IMG/VR virus record: IMGVR_UViG_3300036852_000283
Coordinates: 1-41,627 of that record
DNA: 41,627 nt
Strand: one strand, 5' to 3'
Source of the DNA: a virus
Shown: positions 1 through 8,069 of the stretch, one piece after another
How the letters are laid out: every line of letters starts with the position of its first letter
Numbering within the stretch: position 1 is the stretch's first letter
Made by a program: the position numbers and the translations under genes
The notes under the pieces: generated by a model
The model's input: the letters and a program-made list of their open reading frames with translations, nothing else
Databases searched by the model: none
What the model was told of the DNA's origin: nothing

Positions 1-180
1 TGTCAACCGGCGCGGCACCTCGTCGAGTCTGCCCACGACCTGCGTCTGAAGATCAATGGCCCGCTCGACGAGCCGTTGCAGATCTTCGGCTTGTTGCCGC
101 AACGCGGCCTTGAGTTGTTCGTCTTCCGGTGTGGTGACGCGCCTGGACCGTTTCACCCAACGAGACCATTCGAACTTCAC
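1..180 (-). CDS. Small charged helical protein, partial copy (see 41389-41571)
   Basis: Left-end copy of the 60-residue gene whose complete version lies at 41389-41571. It begins with GTG, whose last two bases lie within the TGA of the gene at 177-410 (GTGA overlap), so the two are probably translated together. It runs off the window before its stop codon. Codon 18 is CCG (Pro) here and CGG (Arg) in the right copy. The protein is rich in Arg, Glu and Gln and looks like a coiled coil. No family is recognised. Confidence 0.75.
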   Translation of the reverse strand, partial: MKFEWSRWVKRSRRVTTPEDEQLKAALRQQAEDLQRLVERAIDLQTQVVGRLDEVPRRLT

Positions 181-236
181 GGCTGTGCTCCAGGGAGCAA
201 GCGCGTCGCGCGCTCAGCAATCCCGGCATGCTGTAG
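1..236. repeat. Left copy of the 236-bp contig-end repeat
   Basis: Bases 1-236 match 41392-41627 with one substitution (G at 128, C at 41519). A near-identical direct repeat at both ends of a phage contig usually means an assembly overlap of a circular or circularly permuted genome; a true short terminal repeat is the alternative. A gene is cut by the left edge here and is intact at the right end, which favours a circle. The unique length would be 41391 bp. Confidence 0.95.
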
Positions 237-410
237 CGCGATGGTCTTCCATTCGTCGCGTTCGCGTTCAAGTTTCCGATAGTCATTTCCCCAGACCCAG
301 ATCCCCCGGTAGTTCCCAAACAAGATGCCGATCAGCAGCCCCAAGTATCCGAGTGCGCGGACAATTTCGACGAGATCGTGGATGACCGTGAACGATGGCG
401 TCTCGGTCAT
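177..410 (-). CDS. Small membrane protein, holin-like candidate
   Basis: A 77-residue protein with a hydrophobic segment near residues 17-35 (ALGYLGLLIGILFG) followed by a short aromatic stretch and a charged helical tail rich in Arg, Glu and Lys. One membrane span plus a charged coil is common in phage holin or spanin-like proteins, but no family signature is seen. I chose the ATG at 410 because AAGGG lies about 9 bases upstream. An in-frame start at 476 would add 22 residues but has no visible ribosome site. It lies in the cluster of small membrane proteins downstream of the tail genes, where lysis genes are often found. The lysis role is inferred from position. Confidence 0.6.
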   Translation of the reverse strand: MTETPSFTVIHDLVEIVRALGYLGLLIGILFGNYRGIWVWGNDYRKLERERDEWKTIALQHAGIAERATRLLPGAQP

Positions 411-572
411 GAGTAGAAACCCTTCACACTTTCTCTGGTCGGATCGCTGCGGACTCGACGTCTGGTCTGTCATCATGCTGCCCAGGCGGGAGGTCGCAGA
501 ATCGTCGTCTGCGGTCTGTCGCTTAGGGGATCGCGTTCTCTTAGCCGGAGGCGCGGTCCCCGCTCGGTTTAT

Positions 573-626
573 CTACAATCCCAGTTCCCACGTCGTCATG
601 GATGGAGCCCCGAGATCATCGGCCAT
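573..626 (-). CDS. Possible 17-residue micro-ORF after the fibre gene
   Basis: The ATG overlaps the TGA of the fibre-like gene (TGATG), giving MADDLGAPSMTTWELGL and a TAG stop. It could be a translated micro-ORF, a remnant, or chance. The rest of 477-625 shows no other gene and no clear terminator. Confidence 0.25.
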   Translation of the reverse strand: MADDLGAPSMTTWELGL

Positions 627-1450
627 CACTGCACTTCAAATGTCAGTTCAAACCGCGCGTTCGTCCCATTAGTGGACGCCGCCCAATTATTTCCAGCATC
701 CTTCCACAACGCGATCGTCGTCCCGGCCGCGCTGACTTCCACGAAGCCATTCACGTTGGAGCCGGCCTGCTGCATGTACGCCGGATTCGTGATGGTCCGC
801 GCTGCCGTGAATCCACCAGGAATCGCGACGAGTAAGTTGTTGTTGAGTGTCCCGCCGACCGTCGTGCTGTTGACCTGAACCGCCACGATGAGGGTGCGCC
901 CGTGCAAGCAGTAGGTGTACGTCACCTGATCGCCCGCGTCCACCGTCCACGTCATCGCGCCGTTGGCGGTAAAGTTCCCGCTCGCATAAGCGACGGCGAT
1001 CCACGCGCCTTGTGTATGCGTGACGACGATCCACCGCGCCGTGGTTGCGTCGTATTCCAGGGTGACCCTGCCCGAACCCGGCGCGAGCGAGATGGTCCCG
1101 GTCACACCGTTCACGATCCGATTCGCCGCAGTAGAGCCAGCGGCTTGATCCGCGAGATCCACCTGGCCCGCACCGACCGATCGGATCGTGAGCCGCTGCC
1201 CGTCCGTACCGGCCGTCAGCCCCGTCAACGTCAACAGGGTCGCATTGTTGCAGCGTAGGAATGTGCAGGCTGCGGTCAGCGCGAAGTTGTTGACCGTTCC
1301 AGTGGATGTCGTGGTCTGCACCGTCGCGAGCGCCGCATCAATCGGATCAAGGACGACCGTTTTGACTTTGTCCTTGATCCAGAGCGTCCCGACGGTATTC
1401 GAGCCGTCATCGTCGACGAGGGCGTTGAAGTTCGTGCGATCAATCGCCAT
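626..1450 (-). CDS. Tail fibre or tip appendage protein
   Basis: A 274-residue protein, low in charge and rich in Thr, Ala, Gly, Val and Asn, typical of beta-structured virion appendages. Its N-terminus (MAIDRTNFNALVDDDGSN...) resembles the opening of fibre-like proteins in many environmental siphoviruses. A middle section near residues 85-140 (GQRLTIRSVGAGQVDLAD, then NGVTGTISLAPG) has the alternating pattern of fibre beta-repeats. The C-terminal third could be the receptor-binding part. GGAGG sits 8 bases before the ATG. It follows the tail hub gene, the usual place for host-recognition proteins. Receptor and exact role are unknown; the fibre assignment is an inference from composition, opening motif and position. 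Confidence 0.65.
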   Translation of the reverse strand: MAIDRTNFNALVDDDGSNTVGTLWIKDKVKTVVLDPIDAALATVQTTTSTGTVNNFALTAACTFLRCNNATLLTLTGLTAGTDGQRLTIRSVGAGQVDLADQAAGSTAANRIVNGVTGTISLAPGSGRVTLEYDATTARWIVVTHTQGAWIAVAYASGNFTANGAMTWTVDAGDQVTYTYCLHGRTLIVAVQVNSTTVGGTLNNNLLVAIPGGFTAARTITNPAYMQQAGSNVNGFVEVSAAGTTIALWKDAGNNWAASTNGTNARFELTFEVQ

Positions 1451-1489
1451 CGGTTAGGCCTCCATTCGTCGCAAGAAGTCTGTCTAGCA

Positions 1490-4126
1490 TCATGCTGCCA
1501 TCCGCCTAAGAATATCCTCCAGCGAGAACCGGACCGTGCTGGCCGTCACGGTGTACTTCGGGCCGAGTCGCGGCGCGAGATCAATCTCGGTGATCGTCAC
1601 GTCTTGAATCGTCAGCGTCTCATTGATGGGCGGATTCGAGAGATTGATCACGATCGTCTTCCCGCTTTTGGTTTTCGTATCACGCGTGGCGTACGTCACT
1701 GTCACGAGCGGCCGAGAGAACAGCGCCAGCGTGGCATCGCAGAGCGCCGTCAATGAGGCTTCGCCGCGGCGGTCATCCTGAATAATCGGGCCTTCAACGA
1801 TCCCATCACTGACGCGCCCCTGCGCCGCGTCCAGCGCGATCCGTTCACTCTGTGCCGCGAGATCATCCCGCTGCACCCAGAGATGCACGGGCGCACCGCG
1901 GGACATCGGACGCGTGAGCCCAGTCACGCCGGTCAAGGCTGGTGCCGCCGTCACCGTGGAGTTGTAACTCACGCTGGCCACGATCGCCCCAGGACCGCTC
2001 ACGGGAATTTCCGTCAGTGAGGAACTCGTCACGCCCGTGTAACGGATGGTTTGCTGCCCATTGCCGATGATCGCCCATCCCCCGCTGGACGAGAACGCGC
2101 CGGTCCCCGCCACGATGAGCGAGGTACTGCCCGCATTGACTTGACCGGCCGGTTGCGCCAGTCCGGAGGTATCCGACGTCGGCACGTTCGCGCCCAATGA
2201 GGCGTCCGCCGTACTGTCCGCGTACGTCGTCGTCGTGTTGTCGCCGATCGTTGTCAGGAGCTTGAGTTGGGACGAACTCACAGCGGTACGGTACACCTTG
2301 CGTTGCGTGACCGAACTCGCGCCGATCGGCAGGCTCGACAGCGACACGCGATTTTCGGCCGTGGTGTTCGAGGAGGGCGCGTCCGCACCGAGGCTGGCAT
2401 TCGCCGTCGTGTCGGTATACGTCGTCGCCGTGTTGTTCGCAATCGTGGTGACCAGCTTGAACGTCCCGGTCCCGTTGAACCGTCGATAGAGCTTCCGCTG
2501 CGTCACGACGACCGGACCGATGGGAATCGCCGTCAACGGGACTTGATGTGCATCGGCTTGGTAGGTGGCCGTGTTGGACGTCGGCGCGTTCGCGCCCAGA
2601 TTCGCATCTGGCTGCACGTCCCCATGCGTCGTCGTCGTGTTGTCGTTAATCGTGAACAGGAACTTCAACTGCGATCCGTCGTGCACGGAGCGATAGAGTT
2701 TCCGGCCGGTGCACTGAGACGGGCCGGTCGAAATTCCTGAAAGATTCCACGACCGATCACTGGATGTCGTGGACACCGTGGCGGTGACGATCGGGGACGG
2801 CGTCGTCTCCCCTTCAGCCGTTAAGAACGTAAAGGCATATTTGTAGATGCCAATATCGAGCGAACCCCCGACTTGGGGACCACTCAGCGCAGGTTCGCTC
2901 GAAGGTGCCGCGATCGGCCCCGCACTGACCGTCCCTGTGGTGACTTGCGCACTGATCGGCCCTGGCGTCGTCTCGCCACTCGGCGTGACGAAGGTGACCT
3001 CGTAATGATGATTGCCCGTATCCACCCCGGCACCCACCTGCGGGGTCCCAGGACTCGGCGCCGTGACGGGGACCGCCAGCACGCCCGTGGTGATCGAGGC
3101 GCGAGGCCCCGGTAACGACTCGCCGGCCGCCGTCACGAACGTCACCGCGTAGTCATGCGCCCCGGTCTCGACCCCGGTGCCATCCGCCAAGGCCAACGTC
3201 GGAGCTGAAGACGGAAAGGCGCCCGGTCCGACCAGGGCGCCGCCGCCGCCGGCCTGCAGGCCCGTGTACGTGAGGACCTGCGTCGGGGAGACTTCCGGCG
3301 TCGTCCCCGCGATGGCCTTCCCGCCGGTCGGCGTGAACATCACGGCGTCGTCAATCGGGAGGATCGTCTCGCCCGCCAGCACGTCACTGAGCACCGCTTC
3401 GCCGTGGCCGCGTCCGTACACGCGGGTGCGGAGTTGTGAGTCGTCGACGCTGACACGAATCGGCGGATCGTCGAGCAACCGCCCCGGCGTGCCGTCGATC
3501 GGATCGGGGGCGTTCGTCGCTTCCGTCTGGAACAGATGCAGATCGAGATCTTCGAAGTAGAAGTAGCCGCCGATCAATTTCGCGATCTGGCCGAGCGCCC
3601 CACTCATGCCTTCGGTGCCGTCCAACGTGATCGAGATCGCTGGCAGCGACGCTTGGACATGAGTCGCCGTGAACCCCGGCGCGAACTGCGTGATCAGGGA
3701 CTGCGCGACCGTCGTGGCCGAGACATTCGTGAACGTTCCGAACGGCCGCCGATAGTTCGCGCGCGACGTGTCGTCGATCGCCGTACAGGACCAGACCGGC
3801 TGGGTGGGTTTCCCTTCGTAGCTCAGATCGACGGTCTGTAACTGGCCGTTGAACAACAGCACGGGGGCATCGCTATTGACCTGCACGCGCAGATCCTGAC
3901 CGACACTCGGCGCCGTCGTCCCCACCGTGAGGCTACAGGTATTCGGCGCATCGTTGAGCACGTCATGCACCGTCAGCGAGCCCACACGCACCCGCGCATT
4001 GGCGAGCACGCCAGCGAGCTGAATCGTCACACGCGTTTTGCGCACCGCCGCCAGTGCCGCCGGGACGTACCCGAGCCGGAAATTTCCCAGACGGGCAGGG
4101 CCGAGAATCGCTGGGGTCGTCGGCAT
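1490..4126 (-). CDS. Tail tip / baseplate hub protein with internal repeats
   Basis: An 878-residue protein directly downstream of the tape measure (TGATG overlap), where the distal tail and hub proteins of siphoviruses are encoded. Residues 1-300 and about 660-878 look like a split hub core. Between them are repeat modules: three GET/GES-P-GP beta units near 318-350, 366-398 and 424-452, and three units with an (R)KLYR motif followed by NTTTTY and LGANAPTSN-like strings near 474-518, 543-588 and 608-652. These resemble the immunoglobulin/fibronectin-like modules found on phage tails, which often bind cell-surface sugars. Hub identity is inferred from position and architecture; the repeats are directly visible. 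Confidence 0.75.
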   Translation of the reverse strand: MPTTPAILGPARLGNFRLGYVPAALAAVRKTRVTIQLAGVLANARVRVGSLTVHDVLNDAPNTCSLTVGTTAPSVGQDLRVQVNSDAPVLLFNGQLQTVDLSYEGKPTQPVWSCTAIDDTSRANYRRPFGTFTNVSATTVAQSLITQFAPGFTATHVQASLPAISITLDGTEGMSGALGQIAKLIGGYFYFEDLDLHLFQTEATNAPDPIDGTPGRLLDDPPIRVSVDDSQLRTRVYGRGHGEAVLSDVLAGETILPIDDAVMFTPTGGKAIAGTTPEVSPTQVLTYTGLQAGGGGALVGPGAFPSSAPTLALADGTGVETGAHDYAVTFVTAAGESLPGPRASITTGVLAVPVTAPSPGTPQVGAGVDTGNHHYEVTFVTPSGETTPGPISAQVTTGTVSAGPIAAPSSEPALSGPQVGGSLDIGIYKYAFTFLTAEGETTPSPIVTATVSTTSSDRSWNLSGISTGPSQCTGRKLYRSVHDGSQLKFLFTINDNTTTTHGDVQPDANLGANAPTSNTATYQADAHQVPLTAIPIGPVVVTQRKLYRRFNGTGTFKLVTTIANNTATTYTDTTANASLGADAPSSNTTAENRVSLSSLPIGASSVTQRKVYRTAVSSSQLKLLTTIGDNTTTTYADSTADASLGANVPTSDTSGLAQPAGQVNAGSTSLIVAGTGAFSSSGGWAIIGNGQQTIRYTGVTSSSLTEIPVSGPGAIVASVSYNSTVTAAPALTGVTGLTRPMSRGAPVHLWVQRDDLAAQSERIALDAAQGRVSDGIVEGPIIQDDRRGEASLTALCDATLALFSRPLVTVTYATRDTKTKSGKTIVINLSNPPINETLTIQDVTITEIDLAPRLGPKYTVTASTVRFSLEDILRRMAA

Positions 4127-5910
4127 CAGGCCGACCCGAGTTTCGTATTCTGCATGACCGATCGCGTGGTGTGCTGCTGAACGACTTCGGCCAACACGCG
4201 GCCGTCGACCACCAACTGAACGGTGATCGGTTGACCGCGACCAGTCGGCAGAATCGATCCAGACGTGTGCGGTCGAAAGAGTTCCGGGCCACGCTCTCCG
4301 ACCAGGTACGACTGACCCGCACTGACCGGACCACCGCTCTCGCGGTGCTGCCCCGTCGGTGGCGCGCCGCCGCCGCCGAGCATAAAGAACTCTCCTCGGT
4401 TGAACTGATCGCGAATCAGTTGCTGCTGGCGATCCCAGGCCGTCGTGTTCCCACCAATCGCCATCGTCATCTCACCGGTCCCCGCGACGACCACACCTTT
4501 AAATTGCTCGAAGGCAGCCGCCGACCGGTCGAAGGCCGAGACGTACGCGTCCTTGGCGGCGATCGCACTCGCCATCGTCGTGGTCGTGATGGCGTCGGTC
4601 GCCACATCTACCGCCTCGGCCTGCGCCTGCGCGTATGTGTAAATCGCGTCGCTGAACTTCATCAACTGTTCTTCGGTGCCTTTGAACGCGCGGATCTGTT
4701 CGCCCGCGACGTCCCAGATTTTTATGATCTGGTAGTCGGATGTCGACAGCGTTTGTTTGGCGACGAAGTCCGCGTACTCCTGCTCAACGGTCTGCGTCTG
4801 TTTGAGCCCGTCGACGACCGCCTGATTGCGTTCATTCAGCAGCTTTTGCCGCTCCAGACGTTCCTCGCGCATATTCGTCATCGCGATCGCATGCGTCTTG
4901 ATCGAGAACTCCGACATGATCTTGTCGCCTGCGACCCACGCATCGGTCAGCGCCTTCACTTCCTCATGTTCCGCTTTGAGTTCCGCCGCCGTCTTATGAA
5001 TCTCCGCGGCGACGGCGGTATGGGCCGTCGCGCTCTGGGTCACGGCTGCGATATGCTGTTCGGTTGTTTGATTCAATTCATCAATCAGGGTCGTGAGCCG
5101 TTCGCTCCCAGTGCCCACTAAGCCAAACCCTTCAGGCAACAGCGACATCGCGAGTTCCCACTTACTCGCGCCGCGCGTGGCCGCCTCGAACAACACGTTG
5201 AAACCTTCTGCGAGTGGGCCGAGCATGTTGGCCGCCATGGCGGTCAGATTCCGCCCCACACGTTCGATCGATTCCCCATAGCGATCCAACGCTTCCACTG
5301 ATTCTTTGCTCATCACGGTATCGAGGCGCTTGGCGGCGTCCAGCGCGGTATCAATCCCTTCGGCCGCCCCAGCCATCGCCATACCTAATTTCGAGCCAAA
5401 GAGGTCCGACGCCGTGGTATCGCGCAGCCCGCCCTGGAGCTTGGTCAGTCCGTGCTCGATCGTCAGGAAGAGCTCTTCCCCGCCTAAATCTCTGACAGAC
5501 GACAAGGATAGCCCCATCTTACGAAGTGCCAATTCCACCGAGTCATCACCCGCCGCGATCCGACGACTCAGGCCGAACAGCCCTTTCGCGAGCGTGTCCG
5601 CATCCACACCGAATTCCGACATCGCGCCAGCGAGCCGTTGAATCTCTTCGACGTTGATATGGGTCTGGTTACTGAGATCTTGCAGGGCCGAGGCTTGCTC
5701 GATCACATCGCCCACGAATCGCACGGCCGCACGCACCGTAAACATCGCGGCGAGATCCGTGGCTAGACTCCGAGCGAGCGAGGACATGTGCTGCCAGGTC
5801 TCGGACGTTTTGTCGACGGTCCCTTCGAACTGTCGCAGTTCGCCTTCCGCCTTCTGCACCCCACGGTGAAAGTCTTCGAAGTCGGCCTCGAACCGAGCAC
5901 GCACCGGCAT
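4126..5910 (-). CDS. Tail tape measure protein
   Basis: A 594-residue protein placed after the frameshifting chaperone genes, the conserved tape-measure position. The N-terminus (FEADFEDFHRGVQKAEGEL) and the long helical body with a hydrophobic patch near residues 45-70 fit the family. Residues 526-545 carry the GGPVSAG...VGERGPELF string common at tape-measure C-termini. At roughly 1.5 Å per residue the tail would be near 90 nm, a length inferred from family behaviour. The ATG shares its A with the stop of the chaperone extension (TAATG), so translation is coupled. The protein sets tail length and is injected with the DNA. Confidence 0.92.
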   Translation of the reverse strand: MPVRARFEADFEDFHRGVQKAEGELRQFEGTVDKTSETWQHMSSLARSLATDLAAMFTVRAAVRFVGDVIEQASALQDLSNQTHINVEEIQRLAGAMSEFGVDADTLAKGLFGLSRRIAAGDDSVELALRKMGLSLSSVRDLGGEELFLTIEHGLTKLQGGLRDTTASDLFGSKLGMAMAGAAEGIDTALDAAKRLDTVMSKESVEALDRYGESIERVGRNLTAMAANMLGPLAEGFNVLFEAATRGASKWELAMSLLPEGFGLVGTGSERLTTLIDELNQTTEQHIAAVTQSATAHTAVAAEIHKTAAELKAEHEEVKALTDAWVAGDKIMSEFSIKTHAIAMTNMREERLERQKLLNERNQAVVDGLKQTQTVEQEYADFVAKQTLSTSDYQIIKIWDVAGEQIRAFKGTEEQLMKFSDAIYTYAQAQAEAVDVATDAITTTTMASAIAAKDAYVSAFDRSAAAFEQFKGVVVAGTGEMTMAIGGNTTAWDRQQQLIRDQFNRGEFFMLGGGGAPPTGQHRESGGPVSAGQSYLVGERGPELFRPHTSGSILPTGRGQPITVQLVVDGRVLAEVVQQHTTRSVMQNTKLGSA

Positions 5911-6397
5911 TAGTCGTCCCCGCTCAGCATCTCGATCAGCACCTCATAGACGTCCTGGGGTAGCTCGCCGACCCACTCGTACTTCCAGTTCATGGCGCGA
6001 CAGATCCGGAGATCACTCGCAATCCAGTCGCGCCAGAGCGGTTTTTTCGGTCAGCCTCCCGTCGGGCCTCTTGGGCGGTCTGGTGCACATCAAGCGCCTC
6101 AGCGATCTCGCGAAACGTCTCCACGTCCAGATTCTTGAGCGCGTCTTCGGAGAACTCGACCGGCGCCCCGTGGCCATCCACGAAGGACCACGCGATGATG
6201 TACTCCAGCATCTTGGTCAGGCCGACTTGTTCGGGCACGTAGACAGTTTTCTCACCAGGCACGATGCCATCGCGCATCATGCGGGCATAGATCCGGCGGG
6301 TTTCGCCGGCGGTCAGTTCGCGTTTGACGTCGATGAAATCGCCGTCAGAGAGAGGAAGTCGGACAATCTCAGGCTGGACGAAACGACACCGCCCCAT
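5910..6397 (-). CDS. Tail assembly chaperone GT fusion made by -1 frameshift
   Basis: Ribosomes reading the chaperone at 5990-6397 meet CGA AAA AAC, an in-frame A-AAA-AAC slippery heptamer (6047-6041 on the minus strand). A -1 slip there gives 119 codons of the first frame joined to 43 new residues, 162 in all, ending at the TAA at 5912-5910. The new tail begins PLWRDWIASDLRICRAMNW and contains LPQDVYEVLIEML, very like the C-terminal halves of known GT-type chaperones. The extension frame has no stop between the slip site and the tape-measure start. These proteins wrap the tape measure during tail assembly and are absent from the virion. Part of the extension could also be started at an ATG at 5993 (27 codons). 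Confidence 0.88.
5990..6397 (-). CDS. Tail assembly chaperone G (unshifted product)
   Basis: A 135-residue protein and the zero-frame product of the pair. Its opening (VRLPLSDGDFIDVKREL, then GETRRIYARM) matches the usual start of G-type chaperones, and the C-terminus is charged and helical (TAQEARREADRKN). It ends 16 codons after the slippery site. It overlaps the end of the preceding gene by 29 bases. As in lambda, the short form is expected in excess over the fusion and to coat the tape measure before the tube is built. Function comes from family and position; the frameshift element is directly visible. Confidence 0.85.
   Translation of the reverse strand: MGRCRFVQPEIVRLPLSDGDFIDVKRELTAGETRRIYARMMRDGIVPGEKTVYVPEQVGLTKMLEYIIAWSFVDGHGAPVEFSEDALKNLDVETFREIAEALDVHQTAQEARREADRKNRSGATGLRVISGSVAP
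6041..6047 (-). promoter_or_regulatory. Slippery heptamer A AAA AAC for -1 frameshifting
   Basis: On the minus strand the codons read CGA AAA AAC, so A-AAA-AAC is in the right phase for simultaneous -1 slippage of two tRNAs. A second frame stays open from here to the tape-measure start and encodes a recognisable chaperone C-terminus. GC-rich sequence that could fold lies just downstream. Confidence 0.9.
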
Positions 6398-6668
6398 AGG
6401 TATTGGTCTCCTCGAGCGCGCCGAGACGCGCGGTCACGACCCCATCGTGCAGCTCGTATCCCTCGATCGGCCAGCGCCATTCCCCCTGACTATGTGGCGC
6501 CACGAACATCAGCGGTCGTTGCGACAACTTGAAGGCGTCGGACGTGACCACACACGCACGCAATGTCCATGCGCCTTCCGGACTGCGCGTGACCGTGTAC
6601 CCATTGATGGCCGCCGCGTGGTAGTACGCCCAAGTGATCTGACCGACAACGCCCTTGATCGAGACCAC
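6369..6668 (-). CDS. Hypothetical tail-module protein
   Basis: A 99-residue protein starting with GTG (6668-6666). It lies between the tail tube protein and the chaperone, a slot filled in many siphoviruses by a small conserved protein of unknown role. The sequence mixes beta-prone stretches (QITWAYYHAAAINGYTVT) with Trp-rich turns (GEWRWPIEGYEL). No catalytic motif, membrane segment or signal peptide is visible. It overlaps the next gene by 29 bases. A minor tail or assembly role is plausible from position only. Confidence 0.7.
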   Translation of the reverse strand: MVSIKGVVGQITWAYYHAAAINGYTVTRSPEGAWTLRACVVTSDAFKLSQRPLMFVAPHSQGEWRWPIEGYELHDGVVTARLGALEETNTYGAVSFRPA

Positions 6669-6674
6669 GACGAA

Positions 6675-7085
6675 TCAGAACGCCATCGTCCAGTTGCCGG
6701 CCGCATCCCACTTCCCGGCGATCGTGACACCCCCGGTCGCACTGACATTGACCGACCCATCGATGTTGGCCAAGCCGTTGAAGAACACCGTCGGATCAGC
6801 GGTGTTAGGAATCAGCCGAAGCGTCACGGGCACCCCCGCGAGCACGGCCGTGAAGTAGGCGGGACTCGTCGCCGCATTCCACCAGCCGGCGAGGGTGCCG
6901 GAGAAGTCCGGCAGACCCGACACGCGGCGGATGTTCGTGTCGCCAAACGCCGTGACCTCGACGCGAGCCGTGGCCATGTCGAGCGTCCACGCGTTCAAAT
7001 CGGCGACCGTGACGACCGCCCCGCCGCCGGCGGGATCCATCTTGACTTGCCCGGTTTTCCCATGCAGCCGCTGATTGAGCGCCAT
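6675..7085 (-). CDS. Major tail tube protein
   Basis: A 136-residue protein with the layout of small tail tube subunits: an N-terminal loop (GKTGQVKMDPAGG), then LNAWTLDMATARVEVTAFGD, which resembles the W-x-L-D...VTxFGD core of TP901-1-like tube proteins, then FSGTLAGWWN and a run of beta strands to the C-terminus. GGAGG lies 7 bases upstream of the ATG. It sits after the head completion genes and before the chaperones, exactly where the tube gene is expected. It should polymerise around the tape measure to form the tail shaft. I rate the assignment good but not proven. Confidence 0.8.
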   Translation of the reverse strand: MALNQRLHGKTGQVKMDPAGGGAVVTVADLNAWTLDMATARVEVTAFGDTNIRRVSGLPDFSGTLAGWWNAATSPAYFTAVLAGVPVTLRLIPNTADPTVFFNGLANIDGSVNVSATGGVTIAGKWDAAGNWTMAF

Positions 7086-7137
7086 ACGATCCGCCTCCCT
7101 TTACACCTGTTCGTGGCCCCCGACCGATCGCCCCTGG

Positions 7138-7632
7138 TTACGCCGACGCGCCGATCAAATAAATATCGAACGTGACCGTCCCGCTGCTGCTCACGAGATC
7201 GATCAGGTCCGCCGTGCCAGCCGTCACCACATACCCAGCCGCACTCGGCGCCCAAATCACCGCGACACCGCCAGGGTGGATCGGGATTTCATCACCAGCG
7301 GCCGTGAGGAACGGGACGCCGTTCGTGGCAGGACGGCGCAGCAACACATTGCCCACATTGGCGGCCGCCGCCGAGACGATGATCCCCTTGATGCGCGCGG
7401 GCGCCCAGGTATTCCCCAGGTTATCGAGCAAGCCGCCGCCGGCCATGTCGAGCGAATCAGTCGCGGCCGTGGACCGCGTATCGGAAAAGATCACGTCGGC
7501 CTGATTCAGGCCCGTGCCGGTATCGAGCGAGAGCGGGAGCGTCTTCACGAGATCTGCGCGTTTCGTCACGAGATCCAGCGCGAGGGTGTACGTGGCCGCA
7601 ATCGAGATCGTCACACTGGTCGTCAGAGCCAT
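7138..7632 (-). CDS. Phage structural protein, probably virion-associated
   Basis: A 164-residue protein, beta-rich and low in charge. The ATG at 7632 has a strong AGGAGG 8 bases upstream; an in-frame start at 7695 would add 21 residues inside the preceding gene and is not supported. The pattern LNQADVIFSDTRSTA, then DLAGGL-like, RIKGIIVSAA, RPATNGVPFLTAAGDEIPI and HPGG is one I recognise from unnamed virion-associated proteins of environmental phages. It lies between the tail terminator and the tube gene. A decoration or minor tail role is possible; the function is unproven. Confidence 0.7.
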   Translation of the reverse strand: MALTTSVTISIAATYTLALDLVTKRADLVKTLPLSLDTGTGLNQADVIFSDTRSTAATDSLDMAGGGLLDNLGNTWAPARIKGIIVSAAAANVGNVLLRRPATNGVPFLTAAGDEIPIHPGGVAVIWAPSAAGYVVTAGTADLIDLVSSSGTVTFDIYLIGASA

Positions 7633-7646
7633 GTCACCCACTCCTC

Positions 7647-8069
7647 CTAACTTGGAGAGACTTGAATCAAATAGCGTCCGCCGCGGTGCTGCCATCGCAC
7701 GTCGGCGTTGTCCGGATCCTCGTCGGCGTACCGCACGCGTTCGAGTCGATGCATCCGCATCAAGGTGTACCCGGTCGGCGCTAACGCGCCGTCCTGCAGC
7801 AGCGTATGAATCCGCGCTGCGGCTGTTTTGACATCCGCGCCCGAGTTACTGAGCGCGACCGCTTTCACGAGATACTCGAACGCTTCGTACGCCGAGCCGC
7901 CGAACATGTAGTCGTCTTCGTGGGCGAGCTGCGACACGATCCCGAACTTCGTCGCGCCATGGGCCGCCACATCGAAGAACCACCCATCGGTGAGGATGGC
8001 CGCCAGTGTGCTGTCCGCCAGCAGCTTGGCCACGAGCGCCGCATCAACGGCCGACGCATCAGAAGGCAC
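7647..8069 (-). CDS. Tail completion / terminator protein, DUF3168-like
   Basis: A 140-residue protein starting with GTG, overlapping the preceding gene by 11 bases. The N-terminal helix (DAALVAKLLADSTLAAILTDG), the central strand (EYLVKAVALSN) and the C-terminal pattern (LMRMHRLERVRYADEDPDN, then WQHRGGRYLIQV) fit the DUF3168 tail completion family, whose members cap the head-proximal end of the tail. Position after the HK97 gp10-like gene supports this. There is no enzyme motif. The assignment rests on pattern and context. Confidence 0.78.
   Translation of the reverse strand: MPSDASAVDAALVAKLLADSTLAAILTDGWFFDVAAHGATKFGIVSQLAHEDDYMFGGSAYEAFEYLVKAVALSNSGADVKTAAARIHTLLQDGALAPTGYTLMRMHRLERVRYADEDPDNADVRWQHRGGRYLIQVSPS

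Noticed and set aside
4054-5121. 355-codon plus-strand frame
   Set aside because: Antisense of the tape measure; composition is shadow-like and no ribosome site.
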